NCBI RefSeq assembly: GCF_042697365.1
Contig: NZ_CP137604.1
Source: Brucella pseudintermedia
GTDB taxonomy: Bacteria; Pseudomonadota; Alphaproteobacteria; Rhizobiales; Rhizobiaceae
Direction: 5' to 3' (one strand)
Length of the DNA: 64,000 nucleotides
The notes beneath the pieces are model-generated. The model was not told the origin of the DNA. It did not search any database and saw nothing but the letters and a program-made list of their open reading frames with translations. A program made the position numbers and the translations under genes. Below, piece by piece: positions 17,224-25,832 of this stretch (positions are counted from its first letter, which is position 1; every line of letters starts with the position of its first letter).

Positions 17224-18507
17224 ATGTCAAAACGTTCGCCCGGAATTGAAACGCTGGCTGTCCACGCAGGCGCGAAGCCCGATCCGACGACGGGTGCGCG
17301 CGCGACACCGATCTATCAGACAACTTCGTTTGTGTTCGATGATGCGGATCATGCGGCATCGCTGTTCGGTCTTCAGGCTTTCGGCAATATCTATACGCGC
17401 ATCACAAACCCGACGACTGCCGTTCTGGAAGAACGCATTGCGGCACTTGAAGGCGGAACAGCGGCGGTCGCGACCGCATCCGGCCATGCGGCGCAATTGC
17501 TCGTGTTCCACACGCTTCTGCGACCGGGCGACAATTTCATCGCCGCGCGCCAGCTCTATGGCGGCTCGATCAACCAGTTCGGCCAGTCGTTCAAGTCTTT
17601 CGACTGGCATGTGCGCTGGGCCGACGCCACCAATCCGACCGATTTCGCCAAGCAGATCGATGACAGGACGCGCGCCATCTTCATCGAAAGCTTCGCCAAT
17701 CCGGGCGGGATTGTCGTGGATATCGAGGCCATTGCCGAAATCGCCCACAAGCACGGCCTGCCGCTGATCGTGGACAACACGCTCGCATCGCCCTATCTGG
17801 TGCGCCCGATCGAGCACGGCGCGGATATCGTCGTCCACTCGCTGACCAAGTTCATCGGCGGTCACGGCAATTCGATGGGCGGCATTCTGGTCGATGGCGG
17901 CACGTTCGATTGGGCCAAATCCGGCAACTACCCGCTTCTGACCGAACCGCGCCCGGATTATGCCGGTCTGGAACTGCACAAGACATTCGGCAATATTTCC
18001 TTTGCCATAGCTGCCCGTGTTCTGGGCTTGCGGGATCTCGGCCCGGCCATTTCACCATTCAATGCGTTCCAGATACTGACAGGCGTGGAAACGCTGCCGC
18101 TGCGCATACAGCGCCACAGCGACAACGCATTGAAGGTTGCCTCCTGGCTGCACGGCCATGACAAGGTGTCGTGGGTCAATTATGCTGGATTGCCGAATGA
18201 TAAATTCCACGCGCTCCAGCAGAAATATGCGCCGAAGGGGGCGGGCTCCGTGTTCACTTTCGGACTCAAGGGCGGTTACGACGCGGGCGTGAAATTCGTC
18301 GACAGCCTCGACCTGTTCTCGCTGCTTGCCAATATCGGCGACACGCGTTCGCTGGTCATCCATCCGGCATCCACCACCCACCGCCAGCTGACCGACGAGC
18401 AGAAGGTGGCGGCAGGCGCGGGACCGGACGTGGTACGCCTTTCCATCGGCATCGAGGATGCCGACGATATCATCGCCGATCTGGAACAGGCGCTGGCAAA
18501 GGTCTGA
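17224..18507 (+). CDS. metY: O-acetylhomoserine sulfhydrylase
   Basis: A 427-residue PLP enzyme of the Cys/Met metabolism family. It makes homocysteine from O-acetylhomoserine and sulfide. The PLP lysine lies in HSLTKFIGGHG (Lys209), with the upstream signature NIYTRITNPTTAVLEERIAAL and SGHAAQLLV. The C-terminal HPASTTHRQL and VVRLSIGIEDADDII bind the substrate carboxylate. The ~430-residue length favours MetY over the shorter MetZ/MetB enzymes. GGAGG lies six bases before the ATG. A cupin gene follows three bases after its stop. Confidence 0.93.
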   Translation: MSKRSPGIETLAVHAGAKPDPTTGARATPIYQTTSFVFDDADHAASLFGLQAFGNIYTRITNPTTAVLEERIAALEGGTAAVATASGHAAQLLVFHTLLRPGDNFIAARQLYGGSINQFGQSFKSFDWHVRWADATNPTDFAKQIDDRTRAIFIESFANPGGIVVDIEAIAEIAHKHGLPLIVDNTLASPYLVRPIEHGADIVVHSLTKFIGGHGNSMGGILVDGGTFDWAKSGNYPLLTEPRPDYAGLELHKTFGNISFAIAARVLGLRDLGPAISPFNAFQILTGVETLPLRIQRHSDNALKVASWLHGHDKVSWVNYAGLPNDKFHALQQKYAPKGAGSVFTFGLKGGYDAGVKFVDSLDLFSLLANIGDTRSLVIHPASTTHRQLTDEQKVAAGAGPDVVRLSIGIEDADDIIADLEQALAKV

Positions 18508-18510
18508 TCG

Positions 18511-18858
18511 ATGAGCCGGTTTCTCGCTTTCGACCTTTCCGGCATCGAGCCGGAGGAAGGCGCTCCCTTAGCGGAGCGCATTCTTTCAGGCAGCCCCAAA
18601 TTCCGCACCTGGAATTTGGAAGAGAATGCCGAAGGCACGCTTTTCGCCGGCATATGGGAAGCGACGCCCGGCAAGTGGCGGATCGAATATGACGAATGGG
18701 AGTTCTGCCATATTCTGTCTGGTCGGTCGGTCATCCACGAAGAGGGTGGCGAAACCCGCGAGGTCAAGGCTGGCGACAGTTTCGTCATACGGCCCGGTTT
18801 CAGGGGAAACTGGGAAGTGATCGAGACGACCCGCAAGGAATATGTCATCAAGTTATAA
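18511..18858 (+). CDS. Cupin domain protein
   Basis: A 115-residue single-domain cupin. The segment WRIEYDEWEFCHILSGRSVI matches cupin motif 1 (with E and H ligand candidates), and GDSFVIRPGFRGNWEVIE matches motif 2, with the usual His replaced. It resembles the small EutQ-like/RmlC-like cupins (DUF861, with GTFSGIWE-type strands). The tight coupling to metY (three bases) suggests shared regulation. A direct enzymatic role in sulfur metabolism is not evident. Confidence 0.8.
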   Translation: MSRFLAFDLSGIEPEEGAPLAERILSGSPKFRTWNLEENAEGTLFAGIWEATPGKWRIEYDEWEFCHILSGRSVIHEEGGETREVKAGDSFVIRPGFRGNWEVIETTRKEYVIKL

Positions 18859-18870
18859 AGCTGATGAAAA

Positions 18871-18897
18871 ACACCCGCCGAGGGCTTCGGCGGGTGT
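18871..18897. terminator. Bidirectional terminator, metY-cupin and facing lipoprotein gene
   Basis: An 11-bp perfect stem, ACACCCGCCGA at 18871-18881 with TCGGCGGGTGT at 18887-18897. It has T-runs on both strands and lies between convergent genes. Confidence 0.92.
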
Positions 18898-18917
18898 TTT
18901 GCTTGAAATATGCGTTA

Positions 18918-19304
18918 TCAATTATGCGATTCGCGCCTGATCGGGCGGAAAGGCGGAACCGTGTTCGGGCCCGGACGCTCCACGCTGGGAGTATTGAACG
19001 ACGGGCGATCCGGCCGCGACGGGCGAGGGCGATCCGGCTTGTTATAGCTCGGCCGGTTACGATCCCTGTCACGGTAACGATAATTGTCGCGATAGCGATA
19101 GCGAGAGTCCCGATAATAGCGAGGATAGCGACGGTAATCGCGATAATAGCCGCCGCTGTCATAGATAACGCCGGTGCCGATATAGCTGCCGCGCGAATAA
19201 TACGGATCGTAACCATCGCCATAATAGCCTTCGGACACGCAACCGCTGAGTGTAAGGCTCGCAGCGCCAATGCCGAGCGCCAGCAGAATAGATTTCAAGG
19301 ACAT
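18918..19304 (-). CDS. Tyr/Arg-rich putative lipoprotein
   Basis: A 128-residue protein with a lipoprotein signal peptide (SILLALGIGAASLTLSGC, lipobox LSGC, Cys about residue 21). The mature part is of very low complexity: Gly/Tyr-rich, then a run of YRD/RYR units (about residues 50-85), then Pro/Arg-rich with RPDRPS-type repeats. No catalytic motif is visible. Such proteins usually sit at the outer membrane or bind polyanions. I chose ATG 19304 because GGAG lies eight bases upstream and the signal peptide begins there; the frame stays open to 19367. Confidence 0.7.
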   Translation of the reverse strand: MSLKSILLALGIGAASLTLSGCVSEGYYGDGYDPYYSRGSYIGTGVIYDSGGYYRDYRRYPRYYRDSRYRYRDNYRYRDRDRNRPSYNKPDRPRPSRPDRPSFNTPSVERPGPNTVPPFRPIRRESHN

Positions 19305-19561
19305 GTCCGCTACTCCAGTAAAGCCGGTGTCAGCGCTGGAATACGCAACAACCACGCGGCGAACCACTATTTAGAGGGATTATGCGCATTTTTGCACCAC
19401 GCCCACAATCAATAAAGATTGCAGATCGTTAGCTTGGTTGGCTTACTTCATATCTCCACGTCCACGCTGCTCAATTTCGATCTAATGCTGCAAGCCTGTT
19501 AAATAACGCAACAAAGTTTCAAAAGTTGCTTCGGGCAAGTGAAAGACGCCCCAAAAGACAA

Positions 19562-19581
19562 AACCGCCCCGGAGGGCGGTT
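19562..19581 (-). terminator. Terminator of flp pilin gene
   Basis: AACCGCCC at 19562-19569 pairs with GGGCGGTT at 19574-19581. On the minus strand the hairpin is followed by TTTGTCTTTT. Confidence 0.8.
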
Positions 19582-19606
19582 GAGGTCTTCGGGTTGTTAT
19601 CAGAGA

Positions 19607-19786
19607 TTAGTCAGACTTCGCAGCACCGATCTTTGTAGCGATTTCGGTGAACTGGGTTTTGATATTTGTTCCCAGCGTCGTCGTCGCGCCGATGATGACA
19701 ACAGCGATCAGGGCGGCGATGAGGCCGTATTCGATGGCGGTTGCGCCGGATTCATTTTTACGAAAGCGTGCGATAAGCTTGGTCAT
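19607..19786 (-). CDS. flp: Flp-family type IVb pilin (orphan)
   Basis: A 59-residue Flp/Fap pilin that is too short for many ORF filters. Short basic leader MTKLIARFRKNESG is followed by the prepilin-peptidase site and hydrophobic stalk ATAIEYGLIAALIAVVIIGA, the invariant Glu-Tyr pair lying in TAIEYG. A short polar tail ends GAAKSD. AGGAG lies before the ATG. The pilin would be processed by a TadV/CpaA-type peptidase and assembled by a Tad machine, but no tad/cpa genes are in this window. It has its own terminator, so it appears to be a single-gene unit. Confidence 0.92.
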   Translation of the reverse strand: MTKLIARFRKNESGATAIEYGLIAALIAVVIIGATTTLGTNIKTQFTEIATKIGAAKSD

Positions 19787-19998
19787 GTGTTGCTCCTGAG
19801 ATCATTCTTGTTTGTTTAGTGGTCGCTGTGACCTGCGAGCAAACTATCCGCCAATTATGTTCACCCTCTTAAGTTGCATGGTAAACGGAAGGTGAGTATT
19901 GCATATGATTAATAAAGTGCTGAATACAAAATGAAATTTGAAATTTCGGCATGAGCGGAATTTAAGCGATATTGAATGTATAGTTGCAGATAGCAAAA

Positions 19999-20020
19999 GA
20001 GCCCCGCTTGCGCGAGGCTC
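19999..20020 (-). terminator. Terminator of the small secreted protein gene
   Basis: GAGCC/GGCTC and CGC/GCG pair around a TTGC loop, with one C-A mismatch. On the minus strand TTTTGC follows. It lies 26 bp downstream of the gene ending at 20046. Confidence 0.75.
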
Positions 20021-20045
20021 CATTCCCCAGTGGCTGTCATGCGCC

Positions 20046-20435
20046 TTACTGCGGCAGTTGTGCTCCTGCCTGTTTGACGGCATCGGCCATGGTCTGGCAG
20101 AGCTTTTCCTCGGAGATGTTCTGCGCCTTTGCGCTGGTGGCAATGTCCTGCTCCATACCCATGGCAGAGACCTTGCCCTGCTTGCCGGTTGCTTCGGCAG
20201 CGTCGGCCTTGGACGTGTCGGCCGGGGCTGGGATAAGCGCGATCATTTTCGTCTGGATATCAATTGCGCCGCCATCGGTATAACCCTTTTCCTGGCAGTA
20301 CTGGAGTACGCCAAGCTGATTGCGGGCGGCGTTATAGGCCATTTCCATCTGCTCCGGCGTTGCCTGAGCGAAGGCCGTGGCAAGATTTGCGCCAAGAAAA
20401 AGACCGGTCAAAGAAACACGTACCAGATTGCGCAT
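20046..20435 (-). CDS. Small secreted alpha-helical protein (pore-forming ESAT-6-like annotation in relatives)
   Basis: A 129-residue protein with a Sec signal peptide (VRVSLTGLFLGANLATAFAQA, cleavage near AFA-QA). The mature domain has about 100 residues, is helical and Gln/Ala-rich, and has two cysteines (QYCQEKG and EKLCQTM) that could form a disulfide. Homologues in Brucella-type genomes are, as far as I recall, labelled 'pore-forming ESAT-6 family', but I see no WXG motif, so that name is not supported here. ATG 20435 starts the signal peptide; the frame extends to 20504. Confidence 0.65.
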   Translation of the reverse strand: MRNLVRVSLTGLFLGANLATAFAQATPEQMEMAYNAARNQLGVLQYCQEKGYTDGGAIDIQTKMIALIPAPADTSKADAAEATGKQGKVSAMGMEQDIATSAKAQNISEEKLCQTMADAVKQAGAQLPQ

Positions 20436-20597
20436 GATAATTTCATCTCCATGAGTCAAATACACGTTGTGATAGAGCGAAATTTTTTTGCGAAGGAAAC
20501 TCAAGAAAAATTAATTAGTGAAATGAAATATAGAGGAAATTATTTCCGCGAAAAGCAAGCGGGTGTCATAAATATTTCATCCGGCCTGCGTGGGCGA

Positions 20598-22985
20598 TTA
20601 TCCCGCAGGTTGCATAAGATTTGCGATCAAGCGGAAAGCACCGGGGACAAGTTTATCGAGCTGATGATGCAGGACGAGGCTCGTATGCGTATGTCGGCCT
20701 TTGCCAATTCGGGCTGAAACCAGTGCGCCATAGAGCGGTTTTTCTCCGTCGTCATGCATGGAAAGCAGCGGCTGATAAGCATCGTCCCATGCGGAAACGA
20801 AATAAAGTCCGCGTTCCTTGTGCCAGCCGCTCCAGTCGCTTTCATCGATGCTGTTGGGATAGGTGAGCAGGGGGTGTTCAGGAGCAAGAACGGTAACCGC
20901 CGCCTGCGGGTTCGTAACGCGCCAGCGCAGTGATGGCGAGCCGATGGTCAGTTTTCGCGGTGGCGTCCGGTCTGGATGCCAGCCATCGGATGGCCGATGA
21001 TAGAGCGTCACAAGATGTCCGCCATTCTCGACAAAACGATGCAGTTTTTTCGTCGCGGGGGTGAGATCGTCGCGCAGCCCAAAGGCAAATATCCCGACCA
21101 CGATGGTCGTGAAGCCGGATAGATCACCCGCAAAATGATGCGGTTCGATCTCCGTGACGTCAAACCCCATGCGTTTCAGCCATAAGCCGACATTATCGGC
21201 ACCGCCGCCAATATAGCCGATATGCGCATCGGGCAGCTTCATGTCGAGCGCCAGCACCGGCAGCACGGCTGACTCACGCCAGATGGTTTTGCCTGTATGC
21301 GGATAGCTGGAAAAATGTGTTTGCCACGCCGGATTTCCATCAACCAGTGCTGGAAGAACGGTCAGGCCTGGTGCCGGATCGGAGGGACCATGCAAGACGG
21401 CATTTTGTCCGTTTTTGCTGACGCTCCAGCCGTTCTGCGACGCGAAGGTGATCTGCCTTGCCGGGCCATCGGCCAGAATCGAGATCGGCAATGGTTCCCA
21501 TTTGCCCGACAGGATGACGGCTGGCGGGTCGATCTGCAACGAGACAGGCGGCACGATAACGAGCGGTTCTTCAAGGTCGAAGCTGCACTCCGCCAGATGT
21601 TCGTCAAACTGCGCTTTCAATCGGATATAGGCTTGTCCATTGCCGCCGAGAGACCGCCATGCCGGTTCAAAAAGCGGGGACAATGCCGCGTCGCCTGCCA
21701 GCGACACATCCAGAATTTCCCGTTCCGGCGTCCGGTGCCCGCAGGCGGTTGAGCAGCTTTCCGGCAGGACGGGTTGCGCCGTTGCTGCAACGTCTGCCGC
21801 ACCCGGCCCATATTCGACAACAAGGCGGGTCTCGCCGCCGCTCGGCAATATAGGGGCTTCCAGATAAGCCCGCTCGAACAGCGAGGCTGCTTCGATCAGC
21901 GCGGCATCTATTTCATGCAGCTTGCGTTGCAGCCTGTGTCTGTGGCGCACAAGAAAATCTTCCGGTGCGCTGGCCAGAACAGTTTTCAGGCTTTTCGCGG
22001 CCTCGACCAGGTTTTTGATGATGGCTTTTCTATCGGGAAAAGCTGCGATTGCCGCTTCAACAGACAGATGCGCATCAAGAAGCTGCTTGCGATTTTCAAA
22101 TGCCAGACTATCGGCGAGACTGGCTAAGGTTTCCGGGAGCCCGTCAAAAATCGTCTTTTCCGAACGGCTTTCCGGCAGTTTCAGATGCAGCGGCCATTCT
22201 GCTTTGGGCATTTCCGGCCAGCGGCCCATGCCTTGTGTGGCATGGCAGGCACGCGACCATTCACCGATCCGGTCGTAATCAGCGCCGGTTGCCTCGTCCC
22301 GCCCGGTCGCCCTGATCGTCAGCGTTGTGTCGGGTGGCGGAAGCTCGTCGTCGTAAGTGTCGCCGCCGCCGGACCAGGCGGGGAGATAAAGTTTCGCCAC
22401 CTGCCACGGCGTCAGCCCTTCGGCAAAATGCTCTGGAAAGGCATGGGGATCGGCGGCAAGCCGTATGGCCGTTTCCGCCGCCCGCGTCATGGCGCGATGG
22501 TGGCCGTGCTGGCCGGGAACATCGAGGAAAGTCGGCAGCACGATATCCGGGCGTTCGGTGCGATAGGCGCGGACCAGCCGCTCAACGGTCTTCTCCTCGC
22601 CCCAATGGGCGAACGTGTCGTCGCCATCCTTGGAGAAGCCGAAATCGTGGACGGAATCGTCAGGACCATGCCCAAGCCAATGCAGGTCGCAATCGAGAAT
22701 GCGCGCGGCTTCTTCCATCTCGCGGGTGCGGATCACGCCAAGCGCGCCGCCGCGTTCCGGGCCAAGCGCGTTCTGCCCGCCTTCGCCGCGCGTCGAGCAG
22801 GCAATCACCACCCGCATACCCAAGCCGAACCGCATATAGGCCATCAGGCCGCTCTGCTCGTCATCGGGGTGCGCGCCCGTATGCATCAGCGTCACGGTAC
22901 AGCGCAGCCTGTTCAGCGCCCGGTGCAGGCGGACAAGGGCGGGAGACGATTTCTGGCGCTCCATGCGCTGGCGGGCTGTGAGCAT
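20598..22985 (-). CDS. PIG-L/LmbE family deacetylase with long C-terminal region
   Basis: A 795-residue protein. The first ~270 residues form a zinc-dependent PIG-L domain: the ligand/base motif GAHPDDEQSG (His39, Asp41, Asp42), TRGEGGQNALG, TREMEEAARIL, and PGQHGHHRAM with the third ligand. Known members remove N-acetyl groups from GlcNAc conjugates (GlcNAc-PI, mycothiol and bacillithiol precursors). The central part is beta-rich. The last ~200 residues (GGGADNVGLWLKRMG, VVGIFAFGLRDDL, ENGGHLVTLYHRP) look like a glutamine-amidotransferase-like fold seen in large PIG-L proteins. It follows the ROK gene by two bases, so they are co-transcribed. Confidence 0.85.
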   Translation of the reverse strand: MLTARQRMERQKSSPALVRLHRALNRLRCTVTLMHTGAHPDDEQSGLMAYMRFGLGMRVVIACSTRGEGGQNALGPERGGALGVIRTREMEEAARILDCDLHWLGHGPDDSVHDFGFSKDGDDTFAHWGEEKTVERLVRAYRTERPDIVLPTFLDVPGQHGHHRAMTRAAETAIRLAADPHAFPEHFAEGLTPWQVAKLYLPAWSGGGDTYDDELPPPDTTLTIRATGRDEATGADYDRIGEWSRACHATQGMGRWPEMPKAEWPLHLKLPESRSEKTIFDGLPETLASLADSLAFENRKQLLDAHLSVEAAIAAFPDRKAIIKNLVEAAKSLKTVLASAPEDFLVRHRHRLQRKLHEIDAALIEAASLFERAYLEAPILPSGGETRLVVEYGPGAADVAATAQPVLPESCSTACGHRTPEREILDVSLAGDAALSPLFEPAWRSLGGNGQAYIRLKAQFDEHLAECSFDLEEPLVIVPPVSLQIDPPAVILSGKWEPLPISILADGPARQITFASQNGWSVSKNGQNAVLHGPSDPAPGLTVLPALVDGNPAWQTHFSSYPHTGKTIWRESAVLPVLALDMKLPDAHIGYIGGGADNVGLWLKRMGFDVTEIEPHHFAGDLSGFTTIVVGIFAFGLRDDLTPATKKLHRFVENGGHLVTLYHRPSDGWHPDRTPPRKLTIGSPSLRWRVTNPQAAVTVLAPEHPLLTYPNSIDESDWSGWHKERGLYFVSAWDDAYQPLLSMHDDGEKPLYGALVSARIGKGRHTHTSLVLHHQLDKLVPGAFRLIANLMQPAG

Positions 22986-22987
22986 GG

Positions 22988-24217
22988 TCAGACTTCCGAA
23001 TTGGTGTCGAGCTTCGGCGTCATGGCCTCGAACATGGGGAGCGATGCAGCGCCGAGCGCGGCGGTAAACTGTCCCGTCTGGCCGCGAATGACACGTGGAA
23101 GCGCGCGGGCGCGGCGGCTTGCGACCGAAATCGGCAGGCCACCCATATGCCAGATCAGGTCATCAATGATCGCATCGGGCAACATGCCGCCCAGAATGAT
23201 CGTCTCGGGATCGAGAATGTTTTCGATCATGGCAATCATTGGCGCGAGGTGGTCGGCGGCTTCCTGCACCCAGCCCATCAGGACCGGGTTGCGGTCTTCG
23301 TGCAGTTTCTGGAGCGCGTCGAAATCGGTGTCATCAATCCCGGCAGCGTGAAGCTTCTCGCGCAGGGCGTGAAGCGAGGCATAGGTTTCAAGGCAGCCCT
23401 TCTGGCCGCAGGCGCAGCCCCGCCCATTGGGCGTGATGACGATATGGCCGATTTCTCCGGCATTGCCGAAAGCGCCGCGAAACGGCGCGCCGTCTTGGAT
23501 CATGCCAAGCCCGATACCGGCGCCAAAATAAATCATGGCGAAACTGGAAATCGCATGGCCCGCGCCGAACAGGCGCTCGCCGACGGCGGCGGCATTGGCG
23601 TCGTTTTCGACCAGAACCGGCTCGCCGCAGGCTTCGCTCAGAACCGCCGCCGCGTCGATGCCGGACCAGCCGGGCAGGGTGGTCGGGCCAACCGAACTCA
23701 TGCCTTCAATGTCGAACGGTCCCGGCATCACCACGCCTATGCCGAGCAGGCGCGCCGGAAATGAAGCTTTCACGGCGTCGACTTCTTTTCGCAACTGCGC
23801 GGAAAGCCTGTCGGGGCTGACGTCGTGGATCGGGCGCACATGCTGCTTGCGCGGCTTGCCGGACAGGTCGAGCACTGTCGTTACCATATGCGTCGAACCC
23901 ATTTCAACGCCGATGGTCATCGCGCCTTCGGGATTGACGGCAAACTGGATCGGCGGCTGGCCGCGTCCTGTTTTCAGCCGTCCGAGCTGCATGAGCAGAT
24001 TCTCTGAAACCAGCTCATCGACGATATTGGCGATGGCCTGCGCGGTCAGGTGGGTCAGGCGGGCGATATGCATCCGGCCGAGCGGACCGTGGCGACGCAC
24101 GACATCAAGCACCACGCGCCGGTTATGATCGCGGATTCGCTCGGGATTCTTGCCGAGGGTGACAGCCTGCGCAGCGGCTCGCATGGTTGCCGATGCATCT
24201 TCCGATTTCGATGTCAT
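22988..24217 (-). CDS. ROK-family transcriptional regulator
   Basis: A 409-residue NagC/Mlc/XylR-type regulator. The N-terminal winged helix (about residues 30-75, HGPLGRMHIARLTHLTAQAIANIVDEL) is followed by a ROK sugar-kinase-like domain with GVEMGSTHM, VENDANAAAVGERLFGAG and the zinc cluster GCACGQKGCLETYAS. It probably senses a sugar or its phosphate, and represses the divergent ABC operon and its own operon with the PIG-L deacetylase. The kinase motifs are mostly kept, but ROK regulators are usually inactive as kinases. Confidence 0.9.
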   Translation of the reverse strand: MTSKSEDASATMRAAAQAVTLGKNPERIRDHNRRVVLDVVRRHGPLGRMHIARLTHLTAQAIANIVDELVSENLLMQLGRLKTGRGQPPIQFAVNPEGAMTIGVEMGSTHMVTTVLDLSGKPRKQHVRPIHDVSPDRLSAQLRKEVDAVKASFPARLLGIGVVMPGPFDIEGMSSVGPTTLPGWSGIDAAAVLSEACGEPVLVENDANAAAVGERLFGAGHAISSFAMIYFGAGIGLGMIQDGAPFRGAFGNAGEIGHIVITPNGRGCACGQKGCLETYASLHALREKLHAAGIDDTDFDALQKLHEDRNPVLMGWVQEAADHLAPMIAMIENILDPETIILGGMLPDAIIDDLIWHMGGLPISVASRRARALPRVIRGQTGQFTAALGAASLPMFEAMTPKLDTNSEV

Positions 24218-24506
24218 GATCCCCTCCTTCTCCCATTCAAAGAGATAGCGCGGGCTGTTTCTAACAGCAATATATTAATTCAACTAAATTATCTTATTGA
24301 CAAATGGCTCGCAAAATTCAACCGTAAGGCAGGGTGGTGAAGACTGCCTTGCTCACGTTGGGGAAGTGGGTTCCTGCGTGAGGAAAAATGGGCGCTGCGC
24401 ATAAGCTGTGCGGCATGTGGTGGAATATGCGGACTGACCAATCCAGTCCGCAGCCGTGCCTGGCGACCGCATTCGAACCGGTGGGCGGGGCATTAGGGAG
24501 GTTTAA
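24218..24506. promoter_or_regulatory. Divergent control region between ROK regulator and sugar operon
   Basis: A 289-bp gap whose left third is strikingly AT-rich. TAATT-N6-AATTA at 24276-24291 is an inverted repeat of the AT-rich type bound by ROK regulators. A TTGACA at 24297-24302 could be a rightward -35 box, though no good -10 follows. GGGAGG lies 7 bases before the binding-protein ATG at 24507. The operator assignment is an inference. Confidence 0.4.
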
Positions 24507-25754
24507 ATGCGTAAGCTGTTATTGGCAGGTCTGGTTGCGGGTCTCAGCACCTTTGCGATCAATGCCGCTCAAGCTGTCGAAATCGAATATTGGCAATATG
24601 TCTTCGAGACACGCGTCAAGGCGATGGACAAGCTGATCGAGAATTTCGAAAAGGCCAATCCGGACATCAAGGTCAAGCAGGTCACGTTCCCATACGACGA
24701 CTATCAGACACGCGTGATCGCCGCGAAGATGGCGGGCAAGAGCCCGGACGTAATGCAGCTTTTCTATGGCTGGCTGGACAAGTTCGTGGCTGGCGGCATC
24801 TTGCAGCCGCTGCCGCAGGACGCATTCCCGCATGACAAGATCGAGAGCGAGTTCTTCCCGATCGTTTCGGCAATGAAGCGCGGCGATGAATATTACGGCC
24901 TGCCGACGGCTGTGCGTTCGCTGGCGCTTTTCTACAACAAGAAGCTGTTCACCGAAGCTGGCCTCGACCCGAACAATCCGCCCAAGACGCTGGATGAAAT
25001 GGTCGAAGCCGCCAAGAAGACGACGAAGCGCGACGCTTCTGGCAATCTTCTGGCCGAAGGCATCACGCTCGACATGCCGGGACAGGACCAGCATTGGTGG
25101 CGTGAGGTTCTGGTGCGCCAGTTCGGCGGCCAGCCTTACACCGACAACGACCGCAAAGTCGCCTATAACGACGCTGCTGGCGAAAAGGCGCTTGCCTTCT
25201 ATACCGGTCTCCAGACCGAACATAAGGTCGGCGAAGTAAAGTTCATGGACGAAGGCCAGGCTGCATTCCGGGCCGGCATGGCGGCGATGACCATCGACGG
25301 CACATTCCGTCTTGGTTCGTTCCGCACCATCAAGGACTTCGAATGGGGCGTGACCGAGCTTCCGGCCAACGCCGAAGGCGTGCGCTCCAACTATGCGAGC
25401 TACTTCGCCAACGGCATCAGCGCCAAGGCAAGCGGCGAGAAACTCGAAGCCGCCAAGAAGTTCCTGAACTACATCTCCTCGCCGGAAGCCATGGAAATCT
25501 GGCTAAAGGATGTGGGCGAACTGCCTGCACGCCGTTCCGCGGCCCTGACGGAAACGAACCTTGCCGACCCGATCTACGGCCCGTTCCTGAAAGGTCTGGA
25601 ATATGCGCACACGACCATGTTCGTGGACGAGTTGAAGCAGCGTCAGGTCGCTGTTGACATGGCCAACCGCGTGATCCTCGAAAAGCAGCCGGTCAAGGAT
25701 TCTCTCGAACAGGCTGCCAAGACCGAGCAGGAAGTGCTCGACGCGGCCAAGTAA
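24507..25754 (+). CDS. Sugar ABC transporter substrate-binding protein
   Basis: A 415-residue periplasmic binding protein of the MalE/UgpB-like family 1. A Sec signal peptide (about 22 residues, ending AAQA) is followed by IEYWQYVFETRVKAMDKLIENFEKANP, MAGKSPDVMQLFYGWLDKFVAGG, YGLPTAVRSLALFYNKKLF and GMAAMTIDGTF. It is the first gene of the rightward operon and sets the transporter's specificity, which motifs do not give. The neighbouring PIG-L and ROK genes hint at an amino-sugar glycoside or conjugate. Confidence 0.92.
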   Translation: MRKLLLAGLVAGLSTFAINAAQAVEIEYWQYVFETRVKAMDKLIENFEKANPDIKVKQVTFPYDDYQTRVIAAKMAGKSPDVMQLFYGWLDKFVAGGILQPLPQDAFPHDKIESEFFPIVSAMKRGDEYYGLPTAVRSLALFYNKKLFTEAGLDPNNPPKTLDEMVEAAKKTTKRDASGNLLAEGITLDMPGQDQHWWREVLVRQFGGQPYTDNDRKVAYNDAAGEKALAFYTGLQTEHKVGEVKFMDEGQAAFRAGMAAMTIDGTFRLGSFRTIKDFEWGVTELPANAEGVRSNYASYFANGISAKASGEKLEAAKKFLNYISSPEAMEIWLKDVGELPARRSAALTETNLADPIYGPFLKGLEYAHTTMFVDELKQRQVAVDMANRVILEKQPVKDSLEQAAKTEQEVLDAAK

Positions 25755-25832
25755 CAGGCTTGATGCGGCGGGGCAGGGGCCTCGCCGCTCTTCTCGCTGC
25801 GCGGCTCATCCGTAGCCGAAGGATTTTGACAC

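Noticed and set aside
20046..20435. True ESAT-6/WXG100 secreted toxin
   Set aside because: There is a Sec signal peptide and no WXG motif; the name is only a label carried by relatives.
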